This document shows positions 9,709 to 20,642 of a stretch of DNA of 64,000 nt, one piece after another. Under the pieces are notes generated by a model. The model searched no databases. It was not told the origin of the DNA and saw only the letters and a list, made by a program, of their open reading frames with translations. Each line of letters begins with the position of its first letter. The first letter of the stretch is position 1. The translations under genes and the position numbers were made by a program. Source of the DNA: a virus; the IMG/VR virus record IMGVR_UViG_3300025816_000008, positions 25,976 to 89,975 of that record. The stretch is one strand, 5' to 3'.

Positions 9709-12700
9709 TTGGTTAATTATATTAAAAATTTAATAAGTGATTTATCGCTTCCATCAGATCCGGCTGATATCGATACAGTAGCGTTTGTTAAAGAAGATGG
9801 ATCTATTAGAACTAAATTAAATTTAAACATACTTCCTAGTAGGAGTATGTTCTTTTCTGGTCATGATTTGGCCAATCCAATTGGTGCTCACTTAAGAATT
9901 GATAGTGCATTTAAAGTTCCAATTACTGGTTACGATCAAATTACTGATAATTTTAGTATAGATTTTTGGCAATTTACTACTTTAGATACACAAGATCACG
10001 CAGCAGTTATTTTTGATATTGTAGAAAATGATTCAAGTCTTGGTGAGCCAATAAATTTAATTCCAGATAGAAGTCATTCAATTGAAATAGCGGGTGGTGA
10101 AGTACAAATTGATAGAGGAGTTAATCCTTACAGCGATTCTTGGGGAGGAAGCTCATATTTATTTGGAAAAAGTTTACACGCCACCACATCACATCCTTCA
10201 GGTATATATACAACCCCTTCAATTTCTCCTATAACAGATGTTGTTCATGAAAGAGCATCTCCGGATGGAAAAGACTCTGGGATGTATGCCATATTTTCAT
10301 CTGATGCACTAAGTTCATCTAAATCAACTCACACTACAATGGGTGCTTGGTATAGAAAAAATGATAATTCAATATCAAATACAACAGTTGGCGATAATAA
10401 ACATACTTATAATACTTCTAATTTTTCTTATCAAAGTCTAGACGACGGCTTAGATAATATTGCAATGGTACATACAAATGGTATTCGTATTAGAGGTTTA
10501 GACTGGTCTTATCACGATAGCGCACCATATGAATATAGAATTGGAAATAATTTAAAATGGGAGCAAATTACTACTGATATAGATATGGCAGCTCCAAAAA
10601 TGGGTTATCTTTCTGTTAGCGATCCTGTTAAAACATATGATTATCTCAGTGGCGGGTATTTGGTTCCTGACAGTGATAGACTATATGCCACAAATGATGT
10701 TATGAATAGTTCTTATCTTACCGGTAAACGCAATATTATTACTAACAATTTTGATGTTTATAACGATGCAACTTTTGCTGGGTATTTTTGGATCGACAGT
10801 TCACCTATTAATGATAAACTTTTATTTAAAGCTGGAGGTGATACTGAGGCTTTAGAGCTAAAAGTAATCAATTCTGGTGGCGCATCTAAATTAAATCTTT
10901 CTGCTGGAAACGGGGCTTTAGCATGTGAGTTACCTTTACCAACTACTTCAGGTAATAATAATATTGAAATAGATTCTGATTACACTGGATATCCAGTTCC
11001 GGCCGGAACTTCTAAAAGAAAAAGAGGAAATAGATGGCATGAAGTAAGATTTTCTGTTAAGTTATTCCCAGCAGAAGTAACTTTAATGACTAAAAAAATT
11101 GGTAATTTGCCAAGTCAACTAGGCTCAAAAAAATATTATCCGAATGGCGGAGACGATATAAGAATATCTAGCCACCGACCTAATAGTTCTTCAGGATTAT
11201 TAAGATGGGCTAATAATAATGCTGGAATAAGTGAATTTAAAGTTTTAACAAATCAAGCAAATATGGGTGTTAAACATGAAGGAGATAAAAGAACATATAC
11301 ATCTGGAACTGATGCACTATTAGAGATACACACTGGTCTTCCAGGACGAGATCCCTTTAGAACAGATAATGTTGGTAATTTATTTTTAAGGCTATTTGAA
11401 AAAACCAATTTTGGATATTCTATTTTAAAAAGTGATGGCGGAGGCAACGATAAAATATTATTAAGTGATTGCGGAACAACATCTAGCCCAAATTCAACTG
11501 GTAGAATAATTTATTTTGAAATACATAATAAAAATAGTGCAGGTGATCAAGGAGTAACCGTAACTGGTATTTCAGATATAATGCGTTTTATACCGTTTAT
11601 TGCTTCTACTAATATGGTACATCAAGATACTCCATCTAATGCAGCCGATACTGTTAATGTAAGAAATCCGAATTCAGCTGGACACTTTGGGGCAGAAATA
11701 TTAGATAACACATCTGCTCCAAATTCATATTTATTTCCTTATACTAATACCGTTACTAAATCTCTAAAAGAATCGTTAAGTAGTTTTATAATTGATGAAC
11801 AAACTGGACAGTTACATACCTTTAAAGACGGGGCTTATGTAGGAAGTAAAGATTTTAATCTAAATCCAGGAACTGATACCGCTATGGAATTAGGATTTCA
11901 ATTTAGAAATACATGGTTTTCCTCACGTTATCATATAAATCCTATTGGTAGTCTTACAAGTGCGATTCAAAGTGTAATTGGCACTAGCTATCATCCAGAT
12001 CCTGCAGTAGTGTTTGATCCTCCAATATCATATAATAGTGGATATAAAAGTTCAAGTGGAAACCCTGCTCCAAACGGCTATAGAAATTTTTTTGCTGATG
12101 AAGGAGGAAGATATGAAGCAAAAGTTGCACTTTTAGCAAGGGATTGGGTTTATGATCCAGCTAAATTAATTAACGCGGCGAGAACAGCTACTGGTACTCC
12201 AGCTTTTGTTAATGATGGAATATTTAATTCTACTACCGGTAATACAAATCCCAATGATATTAATCCATTCATAGATCCTAGCGTAGCGCCAAATACAAAT
12301 GTAAGAGATTTTTATTTAAAAAATAGCATATGGGGAACTGGTAAATTTTCTTGGCCACTAGCTGATCACTTAATATACTATAAAGAAGCATATAATCCAG
12401 CTATTAGCACAGGAACAATTACCAATTTAACAGGTGAAACTGATGAATATAAAAATGCTCGAGCTAGTTGGGCCGGAAGAGTAGCAACACATAAAGGAAC
12501 TGATCATGGAATTAATAAAGCTAGGGCATATATTTTAAGAACTGGTGGAAGTATAGTAAATCATTCTACACCTGGAGATATAACTTCTGTTATATCAGGA
12601 TTAGCGGATGGTAATTGTTTATTATTAGAACCAGGTAATTATAGCATTACCGCGTCTCCAGGTGGAGCTTTTGGTATGACCACTAGTGTGGCCGACACAT

Positions 12701-14913
12701 CTCAACCTAGAGGTACAGAAAGTTTATCTACGCCGTTTGGTATAAAAAATATTATGATATGTGGTAATACTAATGATATTGCGGGCGTACATATTAATTA
12801 TGTAGCGAGTGGAAATAATTATGATGGAATTTCTCCTATATTTGGTCCAAATCAAGACGAAAATACAGAATTAGCATTTTTAACATTTAAGAAATTTATA
12901 CAGACAAAGAAAAATGAAGCCGTTGGTGAAACAGCATTATGTTATGCTTCAACTGGATCAAAAGCATATAAAGTACATTTTGATTTTTCTGGTGCTGATC
13001 TTTTCAGTTGGTCATGGGCTTTAATAAATAATAAGTTTAAACCAGGTACTCAAAATGTATTTGAAAAATGTGTGTTTTCAAACTATAAGAATGTAAAAGA
13101 TGAAGAAGATTATTATACTGGCAAACCATATACGAACGCTAAAGTTATAGATCCAATATTTTCTAAGGGAAGCGGCATTTCTAATCAGATTCTTGATGGT
13201 GTAGATCAGCCAAAATTTGACCATACCGAGCTAGAACCTTGGTGGAATACTAATGATTTTAGTTCAATTAATGATTCAAATTTTGTAACGTCGCCATTTA
13301 AAGGCCATATGAAAGATTTTCATTTATTTAATGATATTGCTGATAATAGAATTTCTAGTGGTAAAGCTGGTGGTTGGAATGTAGTGAATTCAGGAATTAA
13401 TTTTCATCAACAACTTGACTCATATGTAGTTTATTCATACATTAGATCTCCTAATAGCGGCTCAGAAATTGGACTTTCAGATGATAGTTATGCCTCTTTT
13501 CATATTAATAACTGGAATAATGATTTATCTGGTATCGCTTCAAAGGATTCTTCATTACAAATAATGGGTGGAATCCAAGCGAAAGGTGGAGGAGAATTTA
13601 AAGGTGGGCCATTACTTTCTTTTGACACATTAGGTCAGATAGTTGTAGCTAGAAACATAAACTATAATTATACTGTAGATCAGCGCGAATTGCTGACGAT
13701 TCATGCTCAAGATTCTACTTCAACGGCATATGGAGCAGGAGCAAAATGGTGTCATAATGCAATAGTAGTTGAGCAGGATAAAATAAGATTATGGAAAGAC
13801 GGTGTGCAATTTGACAGTGCTAATGGCCGAGCTCCATATGGACCATTTATGACTACACACGTTCCAATAAAAAATTCTAGATTATTTATTGGAGCCGGAA
13901 ATCAAGTTAAAGGCCGACCGTTTAATAGTGTACCTAAAATAGCCGGAAATGAACCTAATTTATTTAGAACATATCAAGGTAATATAAAAGATTTTAGAAT
14001 ACAAACCGGAATACAATTTACTGGTGATAGTTTCGATCTACCTATTACTGATCAAATCACAGCAGTAGGTAATACATTTGCTTTTAATACTACTGTAAAT
14101 ATACCGGGCATTATACCAAATTCGGGTGTAAGTATTTTTAATCCTACTAGTAATATAAAAAGAGATACTACTACAGGTGATATAGTAAGAGGGATGGACT
14201 GGAGTCCATTTGGTGATGGGGGTTCAACAATAGACTGGTTTAAGATTGGGGTTATTAATAAAAATAATATAGATTTTAATGCTGCTGGTGTAGTGTCTAA
14301 AACTGATAATCCATTAGATGGTTTTGGTTTAGATGTACCAGATGACTCATATGGTTATTTACATATTACAAGATCTGATAGCGATTATCCAAGCTGGGAA
14401 GAGCTAAAAGAATCTGGAGAAATTGGATATATACCAGGTTTACAATTAAAGCTCAGTATGTATAATAAAGATGATAATCAACAACGGATTGATTGGCAGA
14501 TACAAACCTCACAGCTTTTTGAACCAATAGTTGAAACTATTCGAGATAGCATAACTGATTATACTAATTTCTATTTTAATGATTATTTTAGCTCGACTGA
14601 TTCATTTGCCTCTAGACCTATAGACGCATTTTCAGCTATTACTGGAAAGAATAAAAGTACAGGTGAAATGCCAGTATTATATGTAGATACTTTCGGCACA
14701 AAAATGGCAGGCGAAGAAGTAATAATCAATACCGCATATAATAGAAATGAGTTTAAAATAGTAAGCACTCCAAGCCAATATACATTAAAACTTATGTCTA
14801 TGGATCAAATATCTCAAGGAGGATTTGTTGCAGAAGGAATTAGTGGTTTTGACGCTTATGAAGAAGGCGGCGCATTCTTTGGTATTGCAGATAGTTTTGG
14901 AGATCTATTATGA
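9709..14913 (+). CDS. Very large LamG/beta-helix-type structural protein
   Basis: 1,734 residues. It starts at TTG: an in-frame TGA lies immediately upstream and AAGGA sits 8 bases ahead. Several segments look like LamG/concanavalin jelly rolls, including an early FSIDFWQF region and a late stretch with IRLWKDGVQFDS followed by GNIKDFRIQTG. A central segment (GGSIVNHSTPGD, CLLLEPGNYSIT, IKNIMICGNTN) resembles a pectate-lyase-like right-handed beta-helix. These folds commonly bind glycans, so a host-surface binding or appendage role is likely. The stop overlaps the next start (ATGA), suggesting translational coupling. Confidence 0.65.
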   Translation: MVNYIKNLISDLSLPSDPADIDTVAFVKEDGSIRTKLNLNILPSRSMFFSGHDLANPIGAHLRIDSAFKVPITGYDQITDNFSIDFWQFTTLDTQDHAAVIFDIVENDSSLGEPINLIPDRSHSIEIAGGEVQIDRGVNPYSDSWGGSSYLFGKSLHATTSHPSGIYTTPSISPITDVVHERASPDGKDSGMYAIFSSDALSSSKSTHTTMGAWYRKNDNSISNTTVGDNKHTYNTSNFSYQSLDDGLDNIAMVHTNGIRIRGLDWSYHDSAPYEYRIGNNLKWEQITTDIDMAAPKMGYLSVSDPVKTYDYLSGGYLVPDSDRLYATNDVMNSSYLTGKRNIITNNFDVYNDATFAGYFWIDSSPINDKLLFKAGGDTEALELKVINSGGASKLNLSAGNGALACELPLPTTSGNNNIEIDSDYTGYPVPAGTSKRKRGNRWHEVRFSVKLFPAEVTLMTKKIGNLPSQLGSKKYYPNGGDDIRISSHRPNSSSGLLRWANNNAGISEFKVLTNQANMGVKHEGDKRTYTSGTDALLEIHTGLPGRDPFRTDNVGNLFLRLFEKTNFGYSILKSDGGGNDKILLSDCGTTSSPNSTGRIIYFEIHNKNSAGDQGVTVTGISDIMRFIPFIASTNMVHQDTPSNAADTVNVRNPNSAGHFGAEILDNTSAPNSYLFPYTNTVTKSLKESLSSFIIDEQTGQLHTFKDGAYVGSKDFNLNPGTDTAMELGFQFRNTWFSSRYHINPIGSLTSAIQSVIGTSYHPDPAVVFDPPISYNSGYKSSSGNPAPNGYRNFFADEGGRYEAKVALLARDWVYDPAKLINAARTATGTPAFVNDGIFNSTTGNTNPNDINPFIDPSVAPNTNVRDFYLKNSIWGTGKFSWPLADHLIYYKEAYNPAISTGTITNLTGETDEYKNARASWAGRVATHKGTDHGINKARAYILRTGGSIVNHSTPGDITSVISGLADGNCLLLEPGNYSITASPGGAFGMTTSVADTSQPRGTESLSTPFGIKNIMICGNTNDIAGVHINYVASGNNYDGISPIFGPNQDENTELAFLTFKKFIQTKKNEAVGETALCYASTGSKAYKVHFDFSGADLFSWSWALINNKFKPGTQNVFEKCVFSNYKNVKDEEDYYTGKPYTNAKVIDPIFSKGSGISNQILDGVDQPKFDHTELEPWWNTNDFSSINDSNFVTSPFKGHMKDFHLFNDIADNRISSGKAGGWNVVNSGINFHQQLDSYVVYSYIRSPNSGSEIGLSDDSYASFHINNWNNDLSGIASKDSSLQIMGGIQAKGGGEFKGGPLLSFDTLGQIVVARNINYNYTVDQRELLTIHAQDSTSTAYGAGAKWCHNAIVVEQDKIRLWKDGVQFDSANGRAPYGPFMTTHVPIKNSRLFIGAGNQVKGRPFNSVPKIAGNEPNLFRTYQGNIKDFRIQTGIQFTGDSFDLPITDQITAVGNTFAFNTTVNIPGIIPNSGVSIFNPTSNIKRDTTTGDIVRGMDWSPFGDGGSTIDWFKIGVINKNNIDFNAAGVVSKTDNPLDGFGLDVPDDSYGYLHITRSDSDYPSWEELKESGEIGYIPGLQLKLSMYNKDDNQQRIDWQIQTSQLFEPIVETIRDSITDYTNFYFNDYFSSTDSFASRPIDAFSAITGKNKSTGEMPVLYVDTFGTKMAGEEVIINTAYNRNEFKIVSTPSQYTLKLMSMDQISQGGFVAEGISGFDAYEEGGAFFGIADSFGDLL

Positions 14914-17492
14914 GTATCATTGATATAGCAAAAGTAAAAGAAAATGGTGGAATAGTTTTTTCTAAAAAAGAAAAACAAATTTATCAATATAACGAATTAT
15001 CTAATAGCTGGGTTTCAGTGGGGATAATTAATCCACAGCATATAAGTAGTAGTGTAGGACCTAATGGTTTAAATTTTGGTTACGATTCAAATTTTGATGC
15101 TTTAAAAAGATCAATGTCATCTGGAATAAATTTGATTGGTGTTGATAGCGACGGAAATACTATTACTTGGACGCCTACTATTATAGATGATCCAGCTAAT
15201 GTTATAGTAGATATTAGTGGAACTTCTCCAAGTTTTGATTTGGTGCCGAAAAAAAATCTTGGTGATACTTCATTATCGAATCAAATTGTATTTAATGGTG
15301 TAATTAATGTGTCTGGAGTAGATTCAGCTCCTAGATTTAAAGAAATTAATTTTTTACCACTTTTTGATAGTGCATTTACCGCAGATTCATTAGGATTAAG
15401 AAGTAATTTTATAGATAAACTTGAAATACAATATTTTTATAATTGGGAACAAACAAGCATTTCTGGTTTTAATCATGATAAAGCCATAGAGCTTTCTACA
15501 TTTACAGTTCCAGATGTACAATTTTTAGAAATTAAAGATGCGCCAAGAACTACTGATCAATATGTTGATATGCAAATTGCAACAGGAAGTTCTGCTGGGT
15601 CAATTATCTTTTTATTGGATGATAATCAAAATAGGCTATTATCTTATCCAATGACTAATCCATATTCTTTAAGAGAAATTGATTATACACAAGAAAAAAC
15701 ATTAAATTTAAAGAATGATAGCTGGAATGCTGAAAATCCATCGGCATTTAAATTTAATAATACTGGTTATAGATTATTTATTTTAGACAAAACATTAAAT
15801 CAAATAGCAGAATATTGGTTACTTACACCATGGGATATACACACTGCTATTAGAAAAGACAATTTTAAAACTAATACCACTGAGTTAAAAAATATTGAAG
15901 ATACTTACGTAAGTCCTGATGGAAAGTATTATTATACATTAGAAACACCAGTCATATCTCTTGAGCCTGATGGAACGATTAATAGCTTCGAAGGTAGTAG
16001 AGGTATGCCTAAATCTGTTAATGCTGGTACAATCAAAAGATATACTTTATACGATTCTGGTCAAATACATACGCTATCAGTTGACTCAAATGCTATAACA
16101 AAATCTTTTGAAACAGGATTTTACACACATACGTTTGCCGAAGATGAAGTGATGTTGAGTTCTGCTGGGATAGCTAGCAAAGCTCAAGCCGGCGCACGTA
16201 TAAGAAGTATCTTTAATTATTCCGGACGTACCTACATAGCTACATTTGAACATTATGGTTTGCCTCAATCTATGTGTTTTAATTATGATGGAACTAAAAT
16301 GTATACCGGTGAAGCTATAGCAGCAATGGATGGAAAATTTAGACAATATACTCTAACATCACCGTGGGATGTTAGTACTGCAGTTGCATTTGATTCTGCA
16401 ACACATGAAATAGGCACTAAAATGAACAGTCTATCTATAGAAGATCCAAGTCCTGATTTTGGATTAGATATATCACAGCCAGATGGATTTGCAACTAGAA
16501 GACCTCACGGACCAGAGTCTATAAGATTTAATCCAGATGGAAATAAATTTTATGTATTAAATAAAAAACTAAATCAAATTTATCAATATAATTTAAACAT
16601 AACAACTGATTCTGATTTATTTAATATATCACAATTAACTCAGCCTATTACATCTTTAAGTAAAGAAATTAGTGATGGAGGATGGGATTTAAAAATAGAA
16701 TTAAATTCTTTAGGTTCTTCTACATCTAAAATTGGACAAGATCTTGGAACATTTAATACTATTAATATTATAGACTCAAATAAAATGATAGTATCCGGAG
16801 ATAAGTATTTACATACAGTTCAATTGAATCAATTTAATTTAGTATCCAGTCTCATACAATCTGATTCTAACGTAAGTATGGATTCTTCAAATTCTATTTT
16901 TGGGGTTAATATTGTTGGCGACAAAATATTAGTTCATGACGATAGTGGAACAATTAATCAGTGGAAGATGACGACAGTAAATGATCCATCAACTGCTGTA
17001 AGAGAACATACAAATAAAATTAAAACATTAAATGTAGGAACTGGTGGGTATATTATTGGAGCAAGTGGTTTAGCAATCGATAGCGATCGTTCTAAATTTT
17101 ACATCGGCGCAAATTTTGGATTTGAAATACACAAGTATAGCTTCAATGCTAATGCTGGTGTTTCTAGCATGTCTCTTGATAGTATGTGGGAAGAAGACTC
17201 TTTAGGTATTGTTGGTATATCAGCCCTAAATTTAAGAAATAACACTTTAAATTTTTCTAGTGAAAATAAAATACGTGAAATAGATATTAATCATAATATA
17301 CTTAATAGTAGTGTGTTAGATTCTGCTATTTTAACTCTTGCCTCTCCATCTCAAGCAGCAGCATTTGGTGTTGATTGGAACGGTAATGGTTCTGAATTAA
17401 TTACTACTGGAAGATCCGATTTATCTTCTACTGCAACAAGTTCAGTTCAAAGCTTTGGTGTTAAAAATAATTATAGTATTAAAAGTGTATAA
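14910..17492 (+). CDS. Beta-propeller-like virion protein
   Basis: 860 residues, starting inside the stop of the preceding gene (ATGA). Repeats of the form R-F-N-x-D-G-x-K-[F/M]-Y followed by I-x-Q-Y-x-L and [S/T]PWD[V/I]xTA (residues about 300 and 475) are typical of propeller-type proteins found in marine phages. The N-terminal part contains DSA/DSD motifs like those of the giant fibre. It probably works with the neighbouring surface proteins; its exact location in the virion cannot be read from the sequence. Confidence 0.6.
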   Translation: MSIIDIAKVKENGGIVFSKKEKQIYQYNELSNSWVSVGIINPQHISSSVGPNGLNFGYDSNFDALKRSMSSGINLIGVDSDGNTITWTPTIIDDPANVIVDISGTSPSFDLVPKKNLGDTSLSNQIVFNGVINVSGVDSAPRFKEINFLPLFDSAFTADSLGLRSNFIDKLEIQYFYNWEQTSISGFNHDKAIELSTFTVPDVQFLEIKDAPRTTDQYVDMQIATGSSAGSIIFLLDDNQNRLLSYPMTNPYSLREIDYTQEKTLNLKNDSWNAENPSAFKFNNTGYRLFILDKTLNQIAEYWLLTPWDIHTAIRKDNFKTNTTELKNIEDTYVSPDGKYYYTLETPVISLEPDGTINSFEGSRGMPKSVNAGTIKRYTLYDSGQIHTLSVDSNAITKSFETGFYTHTFAEDEVMLSSAGIASKAQAGARIRSIFNYSGRTYIATFEHYGLPQSMCFNYDGTKMYTGEAIAAMDGKFRQYTLTSPWDVSTAVAFDSATHEIGTKMNSLSIEDPSPDFGLDISQPDGFATRRPHGPESIRFNPDGNKFYVLNKKLNQIYQYNLNITTDSDLFNISQLTQPITSLSKEISDGGWDLKIELNSLGSSTSKIGQDLGTFNTINIIDSNKMIVSGDKYLHTVQLNQFNLVSSLIQSDSNVSMDSSNSIFGVNIVGDKILVHDDSGTINQWKMTTVNDPSTAVREHTNKIKTLNVGTGGYIIGASGLAIDSDRSKFYIGANFGFEIHKYSFNANAGVSSMSLDSMWEEDSLGIVGISALNLRNNTLNFSSENKIREIDINHNILNSSVLDSAILTLASPSQAAAFGVDWNGNGSELITTGRSDLSSTATSSVQSFGVKNNYSIKSV

Positions 17493-17495
17493 ATA
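17488..17495 (+). promoter_or_regulatory. Late promoter TATAAATA overlapping a stop codon
   Basis: Exact late-promoter element that includes the stop codon of the upstream gene. The next gene begins 31 bases further on. Confidence 0.8.
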
Positions 17496-17525
17496 GAGTT
17501 AACTAAGTAAAATAGGATTTAAAGT

Positions 17526-18107
17526 ATGTCAACTAGAGGTAGGTTATTAGCTAATTTAACACTGCATGGATCATTAATTCCAGATGCAGATTCTGCATAT
17601 GATTTAGGATCGCCTTCAAAAAAATTTAGATCTCTTTACTTAAGTCCTAATACTTTACACTTAGGTGATGCAAGTTTAAGTTCGGATGGTACTGGTATCA
17701 TTATTCCTGCTGGGTCAAAAGTTGGCGATGATTCTGTTATTGTTGGCAACGACTTAACAAATAAAGTTAAAGGAGATACTCCATATAATATCACTTTGAA
17801 TCAATCAGGAGACTTAAAACTTTTAACCGGAACCCAAAGATGGTATTCGCCATTTAACGCACAAATCAGTGGTATTACATCTAGATTAGGTACAGCACCT
17901 ACAGGTTCATCTGTAGGAATCAGAGTTAATATAAATGATTCAGCTGAAACAACTTGGACTTTTGCAGCTGGATCGGCAACTGCGTCAATTGCTGATCAAA
18001 CAATAAATTTAAGTACTGGTGATTATCTTACAGTCGATATTACAAGTATTGGTAGTGGAACCGCCGGGGCGGATTTATATACACAATTTGTCTATAAACA
18101 AACATAA
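17526..18107 (+). CDS. Short fibre-like structural protein
   Basis: 193 residues. The N-terminal half carries the motif DLGSPSKKFRSLYLSPNTLHLGD, closely matching the DLGSSTAAWRDLYLSGSTIHLGG element inside the giant fibre, so the two share a shaft module. The C-terminal half is a predicted beta-sandwich (YSPFNAQISGITSRLG, TTWTFAAGSATASI). It follows its own late promoter. A small accessory fibre or an attachment adaptor is likely. Confidence 0.55.
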   Translation: MSTRGRLLANLTLHGSLIPDADSAYDLGSPSKKFRSLYLSPNTLHLGDASLSSDGTGIIIPAGSKVGDDSVIVGNDLTNKVKGDTPYNITLNQSGDLKLLTGTQRWYSPFNAQISGITSRLGTAPTGSSVGIRVNINDSAETTWTFAAGSATASIADQTINLSTGDYLTVDITSIGSGTAGADLYTQFVYKQT

Positions 18108-18112
18108 ACATT

Positions 18113-18120
18113 TATAAATA
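18113..18120 (+). promoter_or_regulatory. Late promoter TATAAATA
   Basis: Exact late element between two short structural genes, 17 bases before the ATG at 18138. An ACGGAG ribosome site lies between them. Confidence 0.8.
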
Positions 18121-18137
18121 GAATAAACGGAGTTAAA

Positions 18138-18365
18138 ATGCAATTTACAAAAACATATGAAGATTTTGATGATAGTGACAATGCAATAACAATAACTCGC
18201 ACATTTGATGCGGTTCTTAATGGAACAACATTGGAAATTTCAGAAACTGTGGATGGTACAAAAAAACCTTGTCTAACTCAACCTTGGAAAACAAATCCAG
18301 ATGGAAGTAGAAGTGATTGGGTTGATATAAATGAAGCAATTGAATGGTATAAACTTCAAGCATAA
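18138..18365 (+). CDS. Small hypothetical protein in the fibre cluster
   Basis: 75 residues, acidic at the N-terminus, with alternating beta-like strands (ITITRTFDAVLNGTTLEI) and a C-terminal WVDINEAIEWYKLQ helix. I do not recognise a family. Its own late promoter and its position between two virion proteins suggest a structural or assembly role; a fibre chaperone is one untested option. Confidence 0.55.
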   Translation: MQFTKTYEDFDDSDNAITITRTFDAVLNGTTLEISETVDGTKKPCLTQPWKTNPDGSRSDWVDINEAIEWYKLQA

Positions 18366-18379
18366 AGTAGGATAAAGAT

Positions 18380-20242
18380 ATGGCACTAATTAAAAAGGGA
18401 TACCAAGCACATAAATTTGCTGTAGTGGAGAGTCCACATGCAGGAAGTACTATGATCTATCTGTATCAACAACCCCATGATAAAAACACGCTTGCTCCTA
18501 TAATGGCTGAAGAAGCAGTATTACAACAGACCCACAGTTATCCACAAATGGCGTTTGGTGTAACAGGTTGGCATGTGGATGCTTATGGCCTTAGTGGTTT
18601 AAATGTAGTAAATAATAATGAATCTTCAATAAGTACTTCTACTTTCAGGGCTGGTGGAGGTTTTACAATATTCCTTCCAAAAATGACAGCAGGAACTAAT
18701 TATGGCGCAGTCGTAGGTGGGCATAATGACTCTTATTGGTCAAATGTGGACCCTTGCCCATTTATGAGTATGGATGAAACTGTTGAAAATGCTAGAATGC
18801 GTAGAATAGTTGATGGTAGTGATGAATTAGTGGTAATGTTAGGAAATGAGGGCTGGAATTCAAACTATCATTGTAATGTTAGTTGGTATAATAAAGGTTC
18901 TAATTACAATTTAAATGATTCACCACCTTCAAATGATTATTACTTTGTCAATCACAGCAGTAGTTATATTCCGATTCCTTATATGTCAACTGTAAAAGTC
19001 GGAAATTATGTTTCTGGAATATACGGTTATTATCGCTACTCTTATGCATATCAATATGTCCAGATTGGAAGAACCTTGTTTTCTGATCATCATTACGCTA
19101 ATCAAGAAATGATTACAGCATCACGTAGGAATTATTATACTTTACAATATATAGGTAATGCAAGTGATGGAAATCCGCTATACTTATATAATTTAAGCAC
19201 AGATGATCATCAACAATATATTACAAAACATAATGTTGCTTCAAATACTATAACTGACTTGCATACTTTTACTGCTGCACCTGGTGCAACAGGAACAAGT
19301 GCGGGTGGAACAAGAGCAACAACTGCATTTGAGACAATTTCAAAAATGGCAAGTCATGTATTTGATGATCCAGCAAGTTCGGGAAATAAAGCATTTTATG
19401 TACCATATTTTGATACTAGTATGAATTATCATCCTTTTTGTTTTAAATGGAATACTTCATCTGATACTTTTACCAGAGATCAATGTTCAACTATTACTGG
19501 AACTTTAAGTAGTGGAATGTTAAATAATATGGATGGCACTGCGGCTTATAGAGCCAGGCTTAAAGGAATTGCAATAAATGAAACCTTTGTTAATAGCGGA
19601 AATAGGTATTTAACGGTATTTCCTTTACAAGGCCAAAAAGACGTAACTACTAGTGATGCGACTAAAAGAACATTTGTAACTTATGCTGTAAGTGGTTCCG
19701 ACGCTACAGCATTAACATATCATAGTAACGTAATATCATCTACTCAAATATACCAAATTATATGGTTAAATGATACTAGAACTAAATTAGGAACTTTTAG
19801 TGAAAATGCATTTAAAATTTATGCTTGGGATAATACTAATGGATGGGTGCTAACTGCTACAGTTAATGAATCATTTAATGCGGTGGGAAGAGATTCAACA
19901 GATAGAATTTGGGCTGTTGGTGCAGATCAAGATGATGTTCCAGTTAATATTCATTTACTATCTAATGCAACTCCAGTGAGAGTGACAGTAACACCTGCTT
20001 CTAGTAGTTATAACTATTCTGGTTCAGATATAAATTCTACTGTTGGAATTAGTGCATATGATATGGATGGTGCTAGAATGGCAGTAAGTGTTAATCTAAC
20101 TATTCAAGGAAGTACAATGACTTTCAGTGGCGGTGGGGCAACAGCAACGGTAACTACTAGCACATCAGCTGATGTGAACCAAGCAATTGTTATAACTGGA
20201 TCTGGTACAAGTGATATATTAACAAACGTGCAACTGTCATAG
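18380..20242 (+). CDS. Propeller/Ig-like virion protein
   Basis: 620 residues with an upstream AGGATAAAG ribosome site. The body has repeated aromatic-rich strands (SNYHCNVSWYNKG, GIYGYYRYSYAYQYVQIG) and WLNDTRTKLGTF/IYAWDNTNGW blocks resembling propeller blades. The last 110 residues look like a Big/Ig-type beta-sandwich (VRVTVTPASSSYNYSGSD, ATVTTSTSADVNQAIVITG). No catalytic motif is seen. It probably is another surface appendage of the large fibre cluster. Confidence 0.5.
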   Translation: MALIKKGYQAHKFAVVESPHAGSTMIYLYQQPHDKNTLAPIMAEEAVLQQTHSYPQMAFGVTGWHVDAYGLSGLNVVNNNESSISTSTFRAGGGFTIFLPKMTAGTNYGAVVGGHNDSYWSNVDPCPFMSMDETVENARMRRIVDGSDELVVMLGNEGWNSNYHCNVSWYNKGSNYNLNDSPPSNDYYFVNHSSSYIPIPYMSTVKVGNYVSGIYGYYRYSYAYQYVQIGRTLFSDHHYANQEMITASRRNYYTLQYIGNASDGNPLYLYNLSTDDHQQYITKHNVASNTITDLHTFTAAPGATGTSAGGTRATTAFETISKMASHVFDDPASSGNKAFYVPYFDTSMNYHPFCFKWNTSSDTFTRDQCSTITGTLSSGMLNNMDGTAAYRARLKGIAINETFVNSGNRYLTVFPLQGQKDVTTSDATKRTFVTYAVSGSDATALTYHSNVISSTQIYQIIWLNDTRTKLGTFSENAFKIYAWDNTNGWVLTATVNESFNAVGRDSTDRIWAVGADQDDVPVNIHLLSNATPVRVTVTPASSSYNYSGSDINSTVGISAYDMDGARMAVSVNLTIQGSTMTFSGGGATATVTTSTSADVNQAIVITGSGTSDILTNVQLS

Positions 20243-20251
20243 GTAATTGTA

Positions 20252-20611
20252 ATGTCATCTATTGTTAATCAACTCACTAGAATAAGCGTAAGTCAAAAAC
20301 CAGATATTAAAGCATTTAGTGATAGGTTTAATATTAAAGTTAATGATACAAATTCTAGTTGGGCATATTCTGCGAATAATACGATATTACAAATAAACGG
20401 TGATAGTCATACAATTAATAGTGCTGGTGGTAGTAATGTAAATAATGTTAGTCTTAATACAACATTTGTTTCTCGCGATTCTGATTTTTTCTCAGACTCT
20501 GCTGGAAAATATACTCCTGATTTAATAGGACATAATATAATTAAAGTGAGTTCTATATTTCCATCATCAGTAATTTCTGAAGGTGGTGGCCCGGATCAAA
20601 GTTGGTATTAA
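20252..20611 (+). CDS. Small hypothetical structural protein
   Basis: 119 residues, Ser/Asn-rich, ending DQSWY. It contains DSD/DSA pairs (SRDSDFFSDSAGKYTPDLIG) that echo the fibre proteins upstream. No family is recognised. It is the last gene of the fibre block before a late promoter and the neck genes, so a structural role is the simplest reading. Confidence 0.5.
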   Translation: MSSIVNQLTRISVSQKPDIKAFSDRFNIKVNDTNSSWAYSANNTILQINGDSHTINSAGGSNVNNVSLNTTFVSRDSDFFSDSAGKYTPDLIGHNIIKVSSIFPSSVISEGGGPDQSWY

Positions 20612-20634
20612 ATATTTTTTGTAGTTTAAAACTA

Positions 20635-20642
20635 TATAAATA
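20635..20642 (+). promoter_or_regulatory. Late promoter TATAAATA ahead of the neck genes
   Basis: Exact late element in the 61-base gap between the fibre block and gene 13. It would start the neck-terminase transcription unit. Confidence 0.85.
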
